NCBI GenBank assembly: GCA_001304015.1
Contig: LJUY01000001.1
Span: forward strand, 124,001-188,000
Direction of reading: 5' to 3'
DNA: 64,000 bases
DNA from: a candidate division Zixibacteria bacterium SM23_81
GTDB lineage: Bacteria; SM23-81
The notes under the pieces are model-generated. The model did no database searches and was not told where the DNA came from. It worked only from the letters and a program-made list of their open reading frames with translations. A program made the position numbers and the translations under genes. Positions 15,905 through 24,275 of the stretch are shown piece by piece. How positions within the stretch are numbered: the first letter of the stretch is position 1; each line of letters opens with the position of its first letter.

Positions 15905-16061
15905 GGCTGGCGGCGAGTGGATATGGCATTGGGATTATTCATTTTACCCCTAGTTATAATTGATGTTTATCCGGAAAAATATATTAAGCTAAATATAACT
16001 TCCCTTTTATTTTTAAGTCTATTTTAGAGCTGGAACAGGAGATTGATATTTGCCGCCAGCC
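15905..16061. repeat. Long-distance inverted repeat
   Basis: GGCTGGCGGC (15905-15914) and GCCGCCAGCC (16052-16061) are a perfect 10-bp inverted pair 137 bp apart. The A+T-rich centre is unlike the arms. It might be a large attC-type hairpin, but I find no matching R boxes. Confidence 0.5.
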
Positions 16062-16122
16062 CGAATTTGGATATTCTTTTTGCAGGATAACAAGAACCTT
16101 TTGATGAAACCAGGCCACTCGC

Positions 16123-17961
16123 TTAGGTTTTAAGTTGACCTTCGCGGCACTCCCTCATGACACACGGAACACCAAGTATAGATAGAACTGTATGGATATT
16201 AGCAGCGGCGATGTATTGAGAATACTGTACTAAATTCTTTCTTTCTAAATCACCGTGAAAGAATTTGATTTCATAACTTGCTCCAGTATTGCGATGTAAC
16301 TGAAGTTTGATTTCTGTCACATAGTCTACCATGCTAGTTACCGTTCGGTCTACCGTACGAGACGACCTTGCAGAATCAATCGCTGCACCTATCACAGCCC
16401 CTGCTACTCCCCCAACCATCGCACCTCCCAACGTGTATTTGCCCTTGTCTCGAGGATTTGCTCGCTGTCGTACAATCCGTTCTTCCCTCACTCCTTTTGT
16501 AGATAAAAGCAAGGCACATTCTGTGATTTCTTGACAGGGAACTATGACGCCTTCGAGTCGATCCGAAGTTTCGCCTTGCTCGAGGATGATAACGTTCCTT
16601 TTACTTGTATTAACGCCGAGAGCATGACGCGAGTTGGCGGCATAGGCGTATGAGGGATCAGCTCCGAATTGCGATCGAAGCACTGCTATTAGTTCGCGTT
16701 TACCTCTCTTACGCGCAAGATAAAAAAGGATTAGACTCATTAAGTAGGAAAGGAACGCAACTCCAGCGGCGACGACGTAAGGTATCTCGGTACCAAGGTA
16801 CAGAAGGCCTAGAAACATTGCTAAGGCTGCTAAACCGAAAAACAGAAATTTTTTTGCGAGTTTCTTTATCACATCGCTCTTTCGGATTAATCGACCGTCA
16901 GATCTCTCCACAGGTTGGACACTTGCGAGTTTTTGTAACTGTTTGATACGTTTGCTTGCAGCGGAGCGGACGGGGTTGCGGATATCGCCCTTCGCAGTGC
17001 GACCAAGGAAAGTCTCATCTAGCAGTTTTTCCACAGCGAGTATTCGAACATTTTCGTCTGAACTCGTTAAAACAATGTCACGCAGGGCGTCTTGGTCAAA
17101 GATCCTCGCGATTGCAGTAAGTCTAACATTTATATCGGCGTCGGTCTTAGCAACCTCGGCCAGTGTTGATTCTTCCAACAGCTTCTCGACCACCATCTTG
17201 CGTATAGTGATGCACTTCTCTGACTTGGCGAGGCGCGCGAGGACCGCCTGATCCTGTAGGTTCCGGACCGCCGTGGTACGAATACCTTCGTGACTATCGG
17301 TCTCGGCAATGGTGGCAAGTGCGGATTGGATTGACAACCGATTGACAGCGGCTTGGCGGACACTATTGTCGTTATCACGCATCGCGATCTCAGCCAGGGC
17401 TGCTTGGTCCGTGAGCCTCTCAACAGCAGCTCTTCGAATGCTCGGTATGTGATCGGTCTGCGCAACCTTGTAAAGCGCCATCGGATCTGACAGCTTCTCC
17501 GTTGCGGTTCTTCGCACAGAATGATCCCCGTCGGTCGTTGCGACTCTAGCGAGCGTCGCCTGGTCACGAATCTTAGCCACAGCAGCTGCCCGGACGGATT
17601 CACTGCGGTCCGTTAATACGACTTGGATCAGGACGGCGTTGTCTGTCAGTCTCTCGACGGCAGAAATGCGAACAGCATCATTGTCGTCGGTTGTGGCAGC
17701 AAAAGCCAGGATAGCCTGGTCATTAACTCTCCGGATAGCCGCCAGTCGCACTTCAGAATCGCTGTCGGTCTTAGCGATTGCCGATAACAGGCTCTCGCGC
17801 GTTAGCTTTTTCACGGCGATTCTGCGGATGATCCAATTGGTATCCGTGGTGGCAATTTGCTCTAGTATATTTTGGTCAGAGAGGTCCTCCACTGCGGGTT
17901 TGCGGACCTCCAAATCAGCGCTCTGCCATTTCGGGTTAGACGAATCTTTTCTCGCACGCAT
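16123..17961 (-). CDS. Protein of 13 HEAT-like 26-residue repeats, two membrane spans and a glycine-zipper domain
   Basis: 612 residues from ATG 17961, since GGAGGT lies seven bases upstream; the ATG 15 bases earlier overlaps that site. Residues about 10-345 are 13 tandem repeats of 26 residues with the pattern DxxxxVRxAAVxxLxDQAxLAxIAxT. Two hydrophobic segments follow (about 372-392 and 397-417), then a soluble domain with GVIVPCQEITECALLL, and near residue 520 a glycine zipper (LGGAMVGGVAGAVIGAAID). There is no signal peptide, so the repeats probably face the cytoplasm. The combination is unusual; I know no named family with it. The repeats most likely bind protein. It has its own promoter at 18093-18121. 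Confidence 0.75.
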   Translation of the reverse strand: MRARKDSSNPKWQSADLEVRKPAVEDLSDQNILEQIATTDTNWIIRRIAVKKLTRESLLSAIAKTDSDSEVRLAAIRRVNDQAILAFAATTDDNDAVRISAVERLTDNAVLIQVVLTDRSESVRAAAVAKIRDQATLARVATTDGDHSVRRTATEKLSDPMALYKVAQTDHIPSIRRAAVERLTDQAALAEIAMRDNDNSVRQAAVNRLSIQSALATIAETDSHEGIRTTAVRNLQDQAVLARLAKSEKCITIRKMVVEKLLEESTLAEVAKTDADINVRLTAIARIFDQDALRDIVLTSSDENVRILAVEKLLDETFLGRTAKGDIRNPVRSAASKRIKQLQKLASVQPVERSDGRLIRKSDVIKKLAKKFLFFGLAALAMFLGLLYLGTEIPYVVAAGVAFLSYLMSLILFYLARKRGKRELIAVLRSQFGADPSYAYAANSRHALGVNTSKRNVIILEQGETSDRLEGVIVPCQEITECALLLSTKGVREERIVRQRANPRDKGKYTLGGAMVGGVAGAVIGAAIDSARSSRTVDRTVTSMVDYVTEIKLQLHRNTGASYEIKFFHGDLERKNLVQYSQYIAAANIHTVLSILGVPCVMRECREGQLKT

Positions 17962-18092
17962 AGATTTGACCTCCATCTTTCACTAATAGCGTTTAGTTGC
18001 TGCCGTGAGTATATGCCATGACGGCACGCGACCGTCTTGTAGTCGACGACTTGACAATTAAGATTGCGACAGAGTCGCCACATTACGAAGTC

Positions 18093-18121
18093 ATGATATC
18101 ATAAATCTAAGAAATTGTCAA
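18093..18121 (-). promoter_or_regulatory. Promoter of the HEAT/glycine-zipper gene
   Basis: Minus strand: TTGACA (18121-18116), 17-bp spacer, TATCAT (18098-18093). It lies about 130 bp upstream of ATG 17961. Confidence 0.65.
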
Positions 18122-18240
18122 CAAGAAATGCGCTTAGAAAAACCAAAGAATACAAAAACGCTCATTACTTCAAAAGGAGGGCACTTAATAACATAACATT
18201 TTGTCTTAATGTTGATTATGTTTATAGCAACGGACTAAAA

Positions 18241-18386
18241 ATCCGTTTTTTGCTTCCAATTTGTTTCCAAATCATGGTCAAATATGGTCAATTTTGGTAA
18301 TTTATCGTGCGATGCTTAATCTGTTGAACAGACAATAAAAAGAGGGAGTTGCATAAATCACAAAGACTTACGTAACTCCCCTTTAG
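18241..18386 (-). repeat. Dispersed repeat unit E
   Basis: Minus strand order: hairpin GGGGAGTTACGTAAG ... TTATGCAACTCCC (18380-18344) followed by TCTTTTTATTG, then the linker GTCTGTTCAACAGATTAAGC, then 10-bp direct repeats (18303-18268, TTGACCATAT type) and TTTGGAAACAAATTGG. Nearly identical to unit D. Its upstream end abuts a truncated tRNA-Arg. Confidence 0.75.
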
Positions 18387-18388
18387 AC

Positions 18389-18429
18389 GATTAGGAATCC
18401 CTTGCTCTATCCGCCTGAGCTACGGGGGC
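18389..18429 (-). pseudogene. 5' half of a tRNA-Arg (CCU anticodon), cut in the anticodon stem
   Basis: From 18429 the minus strand reads acceptor strand GCCCCCG, TA, D-arm GCTCAGGCGGATAGAGC, A, and anticodon arm AGGGA-TTCCTAA-TC with anticodon CCT. Pairing then fails (expected TCCCT, found TCGTC), and repeat unit E begins. The 3' half is absent. The well-conserved 41 nt suggest a recent break. Confidence 0.8.
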
Positions 18430-18601
18430 ACAAAGAGTTATAGGGTTTTGTTATTAATTTGTCAGTTAAATATTGCCAAAAACATGGGTAAAATCAAGTC
18501 TTTTTTTCCTCCTCTCCCCCATTGTGTTGAAGAGGCAATATATCGAGAGGACTTCGCGGAGTAGGTTCCTTTTGCTCTATGTATTCAGGTCACCATCGAA
18601 C

Positions 18602-19144
18602 TCAAAAGTGGAACACACCAGATGCAGTCCAGAGCGTGGCCTTGTCGACATCCACGTTGGCTTGATCATATTCAAGCTGAACGGAGAACTTAGCTGAGGC
18701 ATTGAAGGCTGCTCCGAGTCCCCAGGCAAAATCGTTGCCATTTGCGGACCACGATGACGGTGCGAAGCCAAAGAGGGTCCGGGTCGCATCGAGTTTCCAG
18801 TGTACCAGCCCTGCCTTGGCAAAGAGCCCAAACTGAGGGTGAACCGGCAGGATGCCTTTGGCCCACGCGCCTAACTCCCAGAGGTCATACTCGCCCCTGA
18901 TCCCAAAGAAATCCTCTTCGAGCTTGCCGAAGTTCATGTATGCCGCTTCGACAGCAAAGTGCTTATGCATACGGACTCCCCCAAAGAACTTGAATGCGCC
19001 GCCTATTGAGTCAAAGCCGCTATCCTCGATCTCCGATATTCCTAAGCCGACCCCAATGTACTTATCTGCAGCAAATACGGCAGGAGAGACAAGAAGGCCG
19101 GCTAGGAAACTTGCTGAAAGCACTACAGTGCTTAATACTCTCAT
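18602..19144 (-). CDS. Outer-membrane beta-barrel protein (OmpA/Opa-like)
   Basis: 180 residues from ATG 19144, preceded by GGAGGAAAACC. Signal peptide ending SPAVFAAD. The mature protein is a series of amphipathic strands alternating with loops (YIGVGLGISEIEDSG, FKFFGGVRM, FAVEAAYMNFG, YDLWELGAWAKG, FGLFAKAGLVHWKLD, FAWGLGAAFNASAKFSVQLEYDQ split across loops) and ends in Phe (GVFHF), the classical signal for insertion by BamA. Size fits an eight-stranded barrel. It is probably an outer-membrane porin-like or adhesion protein. Confidence 0.85.
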   Translation of the reverse strand: MRVLSTVVLSASFLAGLLVSPAVFAADKYIGVGLGISEIEDSGFDSIGGAFKFFGGVRMHKHFAVEAAYMNFGKLEEDFFGIRGEYDLWELGAWAKGILPVHPQFGLFAKAGLVHWKLDATRTLFGFAPSSWSANGNDFAWGLGAAFNASAKFSVQLEYDQANVDVDKATLWTASGVFHF

Positions 19145-19294
19145 GGTTTTCCTCCATAATATAACGGTGGCGTGATGCTGCTCGCAAAAATCTAAAGCCT
19201 CACATCCCATATTTCCTTAAAAACAACTTCGGTCTTAGGCTTTTCCTCCTCTCATTTGATCAGCAACATCCTGAAGGTCTTATCATGGTGGGGC

Positions 19295-20701
19295 TCATTT
19301 AAGTTTCTTTTGATCAATGAGCCGCTTGGCCAGCTCGATGCCCTCCTCGAGGGTGAAAAACTGCCCCTCGATCTGCGCCTGGTAGCAAGCCTCTAGGATT
19401 CTCCCAAAGTGAGGACCGGGCTTGAGTCCCAGCTTGATGAGATGTCTCCCCAGCACGATCGGCCTGGGCGCAGAATCTTCGACTTCTAGGGCGCGAGCCC
19501 GTTCGAGAAGCCATTGGCCGGCTGGAAAGCCATCGAAAGGCATCTGCGGACGTCCCAGCTGATCCGCCCGAGCCACGCGAACGAGGCGATCGATACGACC
19601 GACATGACGAGCAAGGCGGCGGATGGCAGTGTCGCCCGCCTGCGCATCGAAAAGCTCCTTGGGCCGAAGGTGTGCAGAAACGAGTGGCACAATAGCCTCG
19701 ATGAGATCCTGCTGATTGGTCATGCGATCGAGGAACGATCTGGTAAGCTCCTCCCCCGCTTTCTCATGCCCTTTCGAACGAGTCTTGCCCTCTTTAAACT
19801 CTGTCTTCACCGGCTTGCCAAAGTCGTGGCAGAGAACGGCGAGCCCAACGACCAGGTCTTCCAGATCGTCCCCGGTGCGTTCCTGAGCGAAGGCGTCCAT
19901 GCAGTGCAATGTATGTATCCAAACATCACCCTCAGGATGCCAACCGGGATCTTGAGGGCAGCCAACTAGCGACTCCAGTTCAGGGTAATAGCGGATCCAC
20001 CCGCAATCGAGCAGAAAAGAGAGCCCACGCGACGGCCGAATGCCTTTGAGGATCAGTTTCCGCCACTCATCGAAGATCCGCTCGCGGGCCAGTCCCTCGG
20101 ATTCAATAGTTCGACTTAGAGCTATCGTCTCAGGTGCTACTTCCAGGTCAAACCTGGCTACGAACTGCATGCCTCGTAGCACCCGAAGAGGGTCCTCCAC
20201 GAATTTCTCTCCGGTGTGTCTCAGCACCCCCTCCTTGAGATCCCTGAGACCACCGAAAGGATCGATAATCTCACCGGTGAGAAGATCGAGGACCATCGCG
20301 TTGATTGTGAAGTCGCGACGCGATGCGGCTTCCTTGAAAGCCATTTCAGGATCAGAGAGAATCGTAAAGCCCTTGTGTCCCAGACCGGCTTTTGACTCCC
20401 GCCTGGGAATTGAAACGTCAATGGGCAAACCGTAAATCTTGATGACGCCAAAGGCCTTCCCGACGAGATCAATCCTGAAGTGCTGGGAGAGAATCTCAAT
20501 AAGAGCATCCGGTTTTACCCCATAAACCTCGATATCGAGATCCTTGGCGGGGATGCCGAGCGCAGCGTCCCGGACGCATCCCCCTACCAGATAGGCACGT
20601 CCGTCCGCAGCCGCGATGGCCTTGGAGATCGCTTCTTGCGCCTTCCGAAGCGCCACATCCTCTATGCGCAGCTTTATTTTCTCTGGTGCACTCATCTCCA
20701 C
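19295..20701 (-). CDS. cca: CCA-adding or poly(A) nucleotidyltransferase with HD domain
   Basis: 468 residues. Class II nucleotidyltransferase fold: residues about 38-62 carry YLVGGCVRDAALG and the metal-binding DLDIEVYG; then RRDFTINAMVLD near 127-138 and the RNA-binding ERIFDEWRKLI. An HD phosphohydrolase domain follows with LCHDFGKP near 289. Such enzymes complete or repair the tRNA 3' CCA end; some relatives add only A or only CC, and sequence alone does not settle which. The tRNA genes in this window do not encode CCA, so a CCA-adding activity is needed. GTG 20701 or ATG 20695 could be the start; both lie within a GTGGAGATG. Confidence 0.88.
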   Translation of the reverse strand: MEMSAPEKIKLRIEDVALRKAQEAISKAIAAADGRAYLVGGCVRDAALGIPAKDLDIEVYGVKPDALIEILSQHFRIDLVGKAFGVIKIYGLPIDVSIPRRESKAGLGHKGFTILSDPEMAFKEAASRRDFTINAMVLDLLTGEIIDPFGGLRDLKEGVLRHTGEKFVEDPLRVLRGMQFVARFDLEVAPETIALSRTIESEGLARERIFDEWRKLILKGIRPSRGLSFLLDCGWIRYYPELESLVGCPQDPGWHPEGDVWIHTLHCMDAFAQERTGDDLEDLVVGLAVLCHDFGKPVKTEFKEGKTRSKGHEKAGEELTRSFLDRMTNQQDLIEAIVPLVSAHLRPKELFDAQAGDTAIRRLARHVGRIDRLVRVARADQLGRPQMPFDGFPAGQWLLERARALEVEDSAPRPIVLGRHLIKLGLKPGPHFGRILEACYQAQIEGQFFTLEEGIELAKRLIDQKKLK

Positions 20702-20828
20702 GGTTCTTTTCTTATCGGCCTTAAATAAGAGAACGAGACAACATGTCCAGAACTATCCCCTTTAAACGGGAGATAGAACAATCTCCTCCTATTGCTTCGA
20801 TCGCCTTTCAAAAATTGTTACCTCGTTC

Positions 20829-22268
20829 TCACTTCAAAAAAACACATTTTCTAATTTCTTTGTAATCACCAGCGATGATCTGGTAAAGATAAATACCTGA
20901 ACTTAGTTTGGTCGCATCCCAATCTACAATGTGATACCCAGCACTCTTCTGCCCGTTGACAAGTGTCTCAACCATCTGACCTTGCACATTGTAAACTCGT
21001 ATCTCAACATGACTCGATTTTGGCAAACTGTATCGAATGGTCGTTGTGGCATTAAAGGGATTGGGGCAGTTCTGATGAAGCGCATGGGCTGATGGTATCC
21101 CTTCTGATAAGGTCTCTTCGACCACCCCCGTTTCGTTCCTCAGGAACGTGACCTCCATGAGAAAAACATTGTAAGGCCCAAACTGAGACATGAGGAAATA
21201 GACGATTTCACCACTGTTTGCTATGTAGTTGTCATGCATAAAAGCCCCGTATAAAGCGGGATAGTCGTTTGCGCTAGCCACCTGCCATGGCGCGCTCCAG
21301 GGCCCGATGGGCTCATGAGCTTCACGCACCTCTATGCTTGCCGTGCTCTCGTTCAGGTACATCATGATCCAACGTTGAAGATAAGGGTTCCACAGGACGG
21401 AAAGTTCACCCACCGGCGGGTCCACGATGAAGATGGCATCCGCTTCATCAGTGCTCCAACCTGTTCCCATATAGTACTGATAAGCTGCTCTATCCAGGAC
21501 ATCCGCTGGCAAAACCCTGGCGAGCTTTACCCCGCCGAATCGGCCTGCCGGGATACCCCAGAAAAGCAGATATCCTGATTGCTCCGCGCTGGCCACCTGA
21601 ATGAAATTGCTGCTTCCCGACCACTGCGTTCCAGAGAGGAACCATGACTCTCCATCATCATCGGAATAGGCTATTTCAGAGTAGTTCACCTCCCACTGTC
21701 CCGGCGTTCCCCACTGTTTCACAGACATGAACCATAGAAATTGTCGCTCTCCAAAGCTCCAGCCCGCAGAAGGAATTTTAGTCACCTCTCCAGAACCATC
21801 GTTGGGATCGTGGTTACCCTCAACCACAGCCTTAGCCTGACCTGAAAGATCACAAATCCAGCCATCAAATGTAATGCCATCAGAAGCCACCATGTCGGTG
21901 GTGTAAGCCATAGTGTTGGAACGCCAGTCGCCTGAACCCGGCGTGCCCGGAGGACCGAACGTATCTCCGAAAAGGAAATAGATACGGCCATCGCTATGCA
22001 AAAGCATGCTTCCCAAATCGGTGCCATACACATTCACCTGACCGGTGTTGTTCATAGAAGGTTGACCAGTGAGCTGTCCAATCTGCCTGACCGATGCAAT
22101 AGCCCGGATACCCCCATCGTTCTCATTTCTAGCGGCAAGCGTGACGTTCTGCTCATAGCCAGCATGAGCATGAGCTATAATGAGAGCGTAGCTGTATGTC
22201 GTCTTGATTATCATTTGAGCACACAATGGCCCTGTAAGAAGGAGGAGAATTATGATAGTCTGCTTCAT
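20829..22268 (-). CDS. DUF4185 protein with an FlgD-like C-terminal sorting domain
   Basis: 479 residues from ATG 22268 (an in-frame ATG lies 18 bases further up; neither has a strong site). Signal peptide MKQTIIILLLLTGPLCAQ. The body matches DUF4185: VYGTDLGSMLLHSDGRIYFLFGDTFG, FDGWICDLSG, ERQFLWFMSV, YSDDDGESW, all features of five-bladed-propeller proteins related to glycoside hydrolase clans. The last 85 residues (NCPNPFNATTTIRYSLP, VEIRVYNVQGQMVETLV, SGIYLYQIIAG) are the type A/FlgD-like sorting domain known from FCB bacteria that secrete through type IX systems. It is therefore exported to the cell surface or medium. No type IX secretion gene is in the window. Confidence 0.85.
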   Translation of the reverse strand: MKQTIIILLLLTGPLCAQMIIKTTYSYALIIAHAHAGYEQNVTLAARNENDGGIRAIASVRQIGQLTGQPSMNNTGQVNVYGTDLGSMLLHSDGRIYFLFGDTFGPPGTPGSGDWRSNTMAYTTDMVASDGITFDGWICDLSGQAKAVVEGNHDPNDGSGEVTKIPSAGWSFGERQFLWFMSVKQWGTPGQWEVNYSEIAYSDDDGESWFLSGTQWSGSSNFIQVASAEQSGYLLFWGIPAGRFGGVKLARVLPADVLDRAAYQYYMGTGWSTDEADAIFIVDPPVGELSVLWNPYLQRWIMMYLNESTASIEVREAHEPIGPWSAPWQVASANDYPALYGAFMHDNYIANSGEIVYFLMSQFGPYNVFLMEVTFLRNETGVVEETLSEGIPSAHALHQNCPNPFNATTTIRYSLPKSSHVEIRVYNVQGQMVETLVNGQKSAGYHIVDWDATKLSSGIYLYQIIAGDYKEIRKCVFLK

Positions 22269-22340
22269 TTTTAAGTTGTAGAACATTGTCAGGTGGCGTG
22301 GATGTTATGCTTTATCCAAATTGAGAGATGAACTGCCTCT

Positions 22341-22369
22341 ATTTTACCAAAGATGTTACCTCTTGTCAA
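22341..22369 (-). promoter_or_regulatory. Promoter of the DUF4185 gene
   Basis: Minus strand: TTGACA (22369-22364), 17-bp spacer, TAAAAT (22346-22341). The rest of 22370-22550 holds nothing I recognise. Confidence 0.7.
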
Positions 22370-22550
22370 GAATAATTCAAATGGAGCCCCTTCAGTTCAA
22401 ATAATAAAACCGAATTGATCCAAGAGCGCATAAGGATGCGTATGAATGCTTCTGGTTTACCGCACAGGGTCTGGTCTGAAGGCAGCACGATCCTCTTTCG
22501 GAGCCAGCATTGGAAAATCATAAGAAATCATAGAAATCATAAAATAAGAG

Positions 22551-22579
22551 TTGACAAGAGAATTGTATGACACTATATT
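22551..22579 (+). promoter_or_regulatory. Promoter of the OmpA-family gene
   Basis: Plus strand: TTGACA (22551-22556), 17-bp spacer, TATATT (22574-22579). Just upstream are three copies of an AGAAATCAT-like sequence (22519-22540), A+T-rich and able to act as an UP element. Confidence 0.75.
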
Positions 22580-22698
22580 TGCGAAGTTTCTCTGAAACTG
22601 CTGAAAGATGTCCTAGGATAGAGGTCCACCGAGAACTTATTTTGTCCATTTAGAGAGTTCTAAAAATCTAAGCGGGTAGCTGAGAGGAGGGATCTATC

Positions 22699-24081
22699 GT
22701 GAAGAGAGTGGCATTGATTTTGGTGGTAATGGCTTTAATTGGTTTACTGGCTGCACCTGCAGTGGCTTACAACGTGGCTCATAAAGCTGGCGTGGGGTTC
22801 AATGTCGGAGTTGCACGATATCGTGGAGAAAAGAGCTATACTGAGAATTCAAAGTTCGGATTTGCCAGGGAGCTGTCCATTGGCTATGGATTGACGTCTA
22901 ACATCTCCACAATTTTTAATTATGGCTTTCTTGATTTAGGTGCCGACGACCATTTCGATACGGAAATCAGCCCCGCTCTGTCCTTCAAGCTGCAATTCTC
23001 CGCGTTTCCCGAAAAGAGGATTCATCCCTTTGTATTTACAGGCGCAGGTCTCATTGCTTTTACTCCCAAGGATCCTCAAGGCCGTAAGATAGATATAGAA
23101 GACGAGGAGGACCGGATGACGATGGTCCTCCTGGGCACTGGAGCTGAGATCTTTTTTAATGAGCATGTGGCCTTGAATGCGTTTGTTGATGCCCATGCAC
23201 CTTTTACCGATCAGCTGGATGGCCTAGTGGCCGGAGATTGGGATGATTGGTATTGGGGGGTTAAAGCTGGGTTGACTTTCTATGTCGGCGATACAGACAC
23301 AGATGGTGACGGGATACCGGACAAACAGGACCTCAGCTTGAAATATGCCGAGGATTTTGATAGTTTTCAGGACGGAGATGGAGCACCTGATTACGATAAC
23401 GACCAGGACGCCATCCCCGATATCTACGACCGCGCTCCCAATGCTCCCGAGGATGAGGACGGTTTTCAGGACTGGGACGGGGCGCCCGACGAGGACAACG
23501 ACGGCGATGGCATCCCCGATGTATGGGATAAAGCTCCCAATCAGCCGGAGGACTTTGACGGCTATGAGGACAGTGATGGCGAGCCGGATTATGACAACGA
23601 CGGCGATGGTGTGCCCGACATCTATGATGGAGCTCCCAACGAGCCTGAGACGGTGAACGGTTATATGGATTGGGACGGAATTCCCGATGGAGAAAAGAAA
23701 CCCGAACCCGTTAAAACCGACATCATGCCCCAAAAAGTAGGAGAAAAGGTCATTCTACGTGGTGTGAATTTCAAAACAGCTTCGGCTCAGCTGTCACTCA
23801 ACTCATACGTTATTCTCGACGATGTGGTGGAGATTCTCAAGGAACACACGGAGATCCAGCTTAAAATTGAAGGACATTGCGACAGCAGAGGAGAAGACGC
23901 CTATAATCTGGATCTCTCCCAGAGACGGGCCGATTCCGTTAGAAACTATTTGCTACAGCAAGGCATTGAGGGGCATCGTCTGGAGGCCATCGGTTATGGT
24001 GAAAAGCATCCCATAGCTTCCAATGAGACGGTAGATGGCCGAGCACAAAACCGGAGGGTTGTGTTTCTAAGGACGCAATAG
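22699..24081 (+). CDS. OmpA-family outer-membrane protein with thrombospondin type 3 repeats
   Basis: 460 residues; GTG start at 22699, eight bases after GGAGG. Signal peptide ending APAVAY. Residues about 25-190 form a beta-barrel. Residues about 195-335 contain calcium-binding type 3 repeats (DTDTDGDGIPD, DNDGDGVPDIYD) in four or five alternating units. The C-terminal 110 residues are an OmpA peptidoglycan-binding domain (NFKTASAQL, IEGHCDSRGEDAYN, LSQRRADSVRNYL, GRAQNRRV), which ties the outer membrane to the cell wall. Convergent with nothing; the only plus-strand pair of the window begins here. Confidence 0.93.
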   Translation: MKRVALILVVMALIGLLAAPAVAYNVAHKAGVGFNVGVARYRGEKSYTENSKFGFARELSIGYGLTSNISTIFNYGFLDLGADDHFDTEISPALSFKLQFSAFPEKRIHPFVFTGAGLIAFTPKDPQGRKIDIEDEEDRMTMVLLGTGAEIFFNEHVALNAFVDAHAPFTDQLDGLVAGDWDDWYWGVKAGLTFYVGDTDTDGDGIPDKQDLSLKYAEDFDSFQDGDGAPDYDNDQDAIPDIYDRAPNAPEDEDGFQDWDGAPDEDNDGDGIPDVWDKAPNQPEDFDGYEDSDGEPDYDNDGDGVPDIYDGAPNEPETVNGYMDWDGIPDGEKKPEPVKTDIMPQKVGEKVILRGVNFKTASAQLSLNSYVILDDVVEILKEHTEIQLKIEGHCDSRGEDAYNLDLSQRRADSVRNYLLQQGIEGHRLEAIGYGEKHPIASNETVDGRAQNRRVVFLRTQ

Positions 24082-24196
24082 CAGAATTGGCATAGGACGT
24101 TGTAAAATTATTTGACAAAGCTTCTGCGACTTAAAAAAGACATATTATTTCTCTATGGGAAATGAGATTTCCCAATTCTTGTGGTAGTTAATCTCG

Positions 24197-24239
24197 AAGG
24201 GATCCGCACTCTGCACAGGCTGGGCGACGGGTCCCTTTT
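24197..24239 (+). terminator. Possible terminator after the OmpA gene
   Basis: AAGGGATCC pairs imperfectly with GGGTCCCTT, followed by TTTT. A smaller hairpin GGGAAAT/ATTTCCC lies at 24157-24173 just upstream. Confidence 0.45.
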
Positions 24240-24275
24240 CCCGTTTCAACCAAGTTTCTTGCGGCCAGTCCGGAT

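Noticed and set aside
18380-18435. Intact tRNA-Arg at the end of repeat unit E
   Set aside because: Only the first 41 nt fit; the anticodon stem cannot close and the T-arm and 3' acceptor strand are absent.
23284-23690. Tandem DNA repeat in the OmpA gene as a mobile or CRISPR array
   Set aside because: The repeats encode in-frame calcium-binding thrombospondin type 3 units of the protein.
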